Below, piece by piece: positions 5,410-5,448 of a stretch of 5,448 nt of DNA. The position numbers and the translations under genes are program-made. The DNA is taken from positions 1-5,448 of the forward strand of contig CAISOI010000516.1 in the NCBI GenBank assembly GCA_903886985.1, given 5' to 3'. Positions within the stretch are counted from its first letter, which is position 1, and the number at the start of each line of letters is the position of its first letter. Under the pieces are notes generated by a model. That model searched no databases, had not been told where the DNA came from, and saw only the letters and a program-made list of their open reading frames with translations. The DNA comes from an uncultured Chthonomonas sp. Its GTDB lineage: Bacteria > Armatimonadota > Chthonomonadetes > Chthonomonadales > CAJBBX01.

Positions 5410-5448
5410 CTAATCTTTAATGTAATCGAGTGCTGTCAGCCTGAACAT
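5410..5448 (-). CDS. C-terminal end of a gene entering from the right edge
   Basis: From the right edge the minus strand reads 12 sense codons (MFRLTALDYIKD) and then TAG. That stop codon leads directly into the ribosome binding site of the 42-aa gene. The other two minus-strand frames also stop within this stretch, but further from the next gene. This arrangement suggests the tail of an upstream gene in the same transcript. The ATG falling exactly at the edge could instead be a real start of a 12-residue leader peptide; too little is visible to decide or to name a product. Confidence 0.4.
   Translation of the reverse strand: MFRLTALDYIKD

Overview
The window is a compact bacterial segment of moderate GC, coding almost throughout, with nearly every gene on the minus strand. 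No rRNA, tRNA, insertion sequence, phage gene or CRISPR array is visible. The organism cannot be fixed from the sequence. My tentative guess is a deep-branching non-cyanobacterial lineage such as Armatimonadota (Chloroflexota or Firmicutes are alternatives). The reason is the pairing of a cyanobacterial-AAR-like reductase with a protein of the kind pipelines call 'quinate 5-dehydrogenase', which I remember from such groups. No search was run.

Layout, left to right. (1) 2-688, plus strand: the 3' part of a gene entering from the left edge, encoding a helical, coiled-coil-rich protein with an aromatic C-terminal tail. (2) 683-4143, minus strand: a four-gene probable operon read right to left. 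It runs dusB (tRNA-dihydrouridine synthase), a 301-aa conserved protein of unknown activity, a 369-aa acyl-ACP-reductase-like NAD(P)-binding protein with the expected cysteine, and a 96-aa hypothetical protein. Its last gene meets gene 1 tail to tail, and both stop codons lie inside one CTATAG palindrome. (3) 4144-4290: a non-coding gap holding the dusB leader, a weak possible promoter and a strong minus-strand terminator for the next gene. (4) 4291-5115, minus strand: an exported or membrane-anchored coiled-coil protein with its own candidate promoter. (5) 5116-5265: non-coding, with that promoter and another strong minus-strand terminator. (6) 5266-5394, minus strand: a 42-aa very basic protein, preceded by the last codons of another gene that runs off the right edge.

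The two terminators split the minus strand into three transcription units: the right-edge gene plus the 42-aa protein, the exported protein alone, and the dusB operon. The most interesting part is the reductase-like gene and its upstream partner. They look like a conserved two-gene module whose chemistry is not explained by the usual names ('shikimate dehydrogenase', 'quinate dehydrogenase'). A role in fatty-acyl or other thioester reduction is an inference from the cyanobacterial AAR family only.
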